Part shown: piece by piece, positions 63,715-64,000 of the stretch | How positions within the stretch are numbered: the first letter of the stretch is position 1 | Layout: the number at the start of each line of letters is the position of its first letter | Origin: Oegoconia quadripuncta | Taxonomy: Eukaryota; Arthropoda; Insecta; Lepidoptera; Autostichidae | NCBI GenBank assembly: GCA_949316235.1 | Contig: OX438749.1 | Coordinates: 14,772,414 to 14,836,413 of the forward strand | Direction of reading: 5' to 3' | Length of the DNA stretch: 64,000 bases | The notes under the pieces: generated by a model | Database searches by the model: none | What the model was told of the DNA's origin: nothing | The model's input: only the letters and a program-made list of their open reading frames with translations | Made by a program: the position numbers and the translations under genes

Positions 63715-64000
63715 TAGTTCCAAAATGTTGTCTCATACATATAATCACATACTAATATAATCACATACAACGTCCAAAATTTTGTCTCATGCATATCTGC
63801 CAGGAGAGCGAATCTCGCACACGCAAGATTTTTATGTCGATAGACATCAATAGGTTTGTAACTTTTACACTCGCGTATTAGTATGAAAGAGATACACATA
63901 CCAATATCGACAAAATAGTGAAATGTCTAGTGCGCGACAATCCGGTCTTGATTCTCGCGCACTCGAGATTTCAACGTCCCGTCGATAGACAGCCATAGAT
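63715..64000. repeat. Diverged direct repeats at window edge
   Basis: CCAAAATGTTGTCTCATACATA (63719; 22 bp, internal mismatches) recurs as CCAAAATTTTGTCTCATGCA at 63775. ATCTCGCACACGCAAGATTT with GTCGATAGACATC (63813-63848) recurs as TTCTCGCGCACTCGAGATTT with GTCGATAGACAGC (63952-63992). The element may continue beyond the window. Confidence 0.55.

Overview
The window is AT-rich, repeat-saturated, non-coding eukaryotic DNA, and everything recognisable points to an insect, most likely a moth or butterfly. The grounds are tRNA-headed SINEs with typical lepidopteran tails, LINE 3' ends finishing in GATGATGA or TTTGACT repeats, short Helitron-like elements ending in CTAGT, and mariner-type transposons. 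There is no bacterial signature: no operons and no ribosome-binding sites.

Three transposase genes are intact. Two belong to near-identical 2.1-kb Tc1/mariner-superfamily elements in opposite orientation (4402-6524 on minus, 33898-36021 on plus). They encode the same 353-residue transposase and have about 270-bp terminal inverted repeats. The third is a classical DD34D mariner (21021-22315, minus) with a 349-residue transposase. A 5'-truncated non-LTR retrotransposon at about 50382-52488 keeps a long open reverse transcriptase frame, and shorter 3' ends of the same family lie at 13.0-13.4, 18.0, 30.3, 38.5 and 43.0 kb. At least six other LINE families have left C-terminal scraps, including an RNase H domain at 39061-39663.

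The only sequence that looks host-derived is a short exon-like block at about 23037-23175 (plus) matching the central part of LanC-like (LANCL) proteins, with the FPSGNFP and LVQWCHGAPG motifs. Its 3' half lies inside a perfect 230-bp inverted repeat (22713-22942 and 23113-23342, 170-bp spacer).

Layout: 0-4.3 kb, tandem duplication, a long GT/GCGT microsatellite, old repeats and SINEs. 4.4-6.5 kb, mariner-like copy A. 6.5-20 kb, mostly unassigned DNA with LINE and SINE remnants, a triplicated LINE segment (10.88-11.22 kb) and a foldback LINE (13.3 kb). 20.4-25 kb, LINE remnant, mariner, LANCL-like inverted repeat and a 291-bp tandem duplication. 25-33.8 kb, LINE and SINE remnants and a long-TIR MITE. 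33.9-36 kb, mariner-like copy B. 36-50 kb, nested SINEs, LINEs and MITEs, including a SINE whose head resembles 5S rRNA. 50.3-52.7 kb, the RT-bearing LINE inside 133-bp tandem monomers. 53-64 kb, MITEs, SINEs, Helitron-like elements and hairpins.

Short-loop, near-perfect hairpins and foldbacks recur along the whole window and are its main structural oddity. All family assignments were made by eye from motifs; no database was searched.
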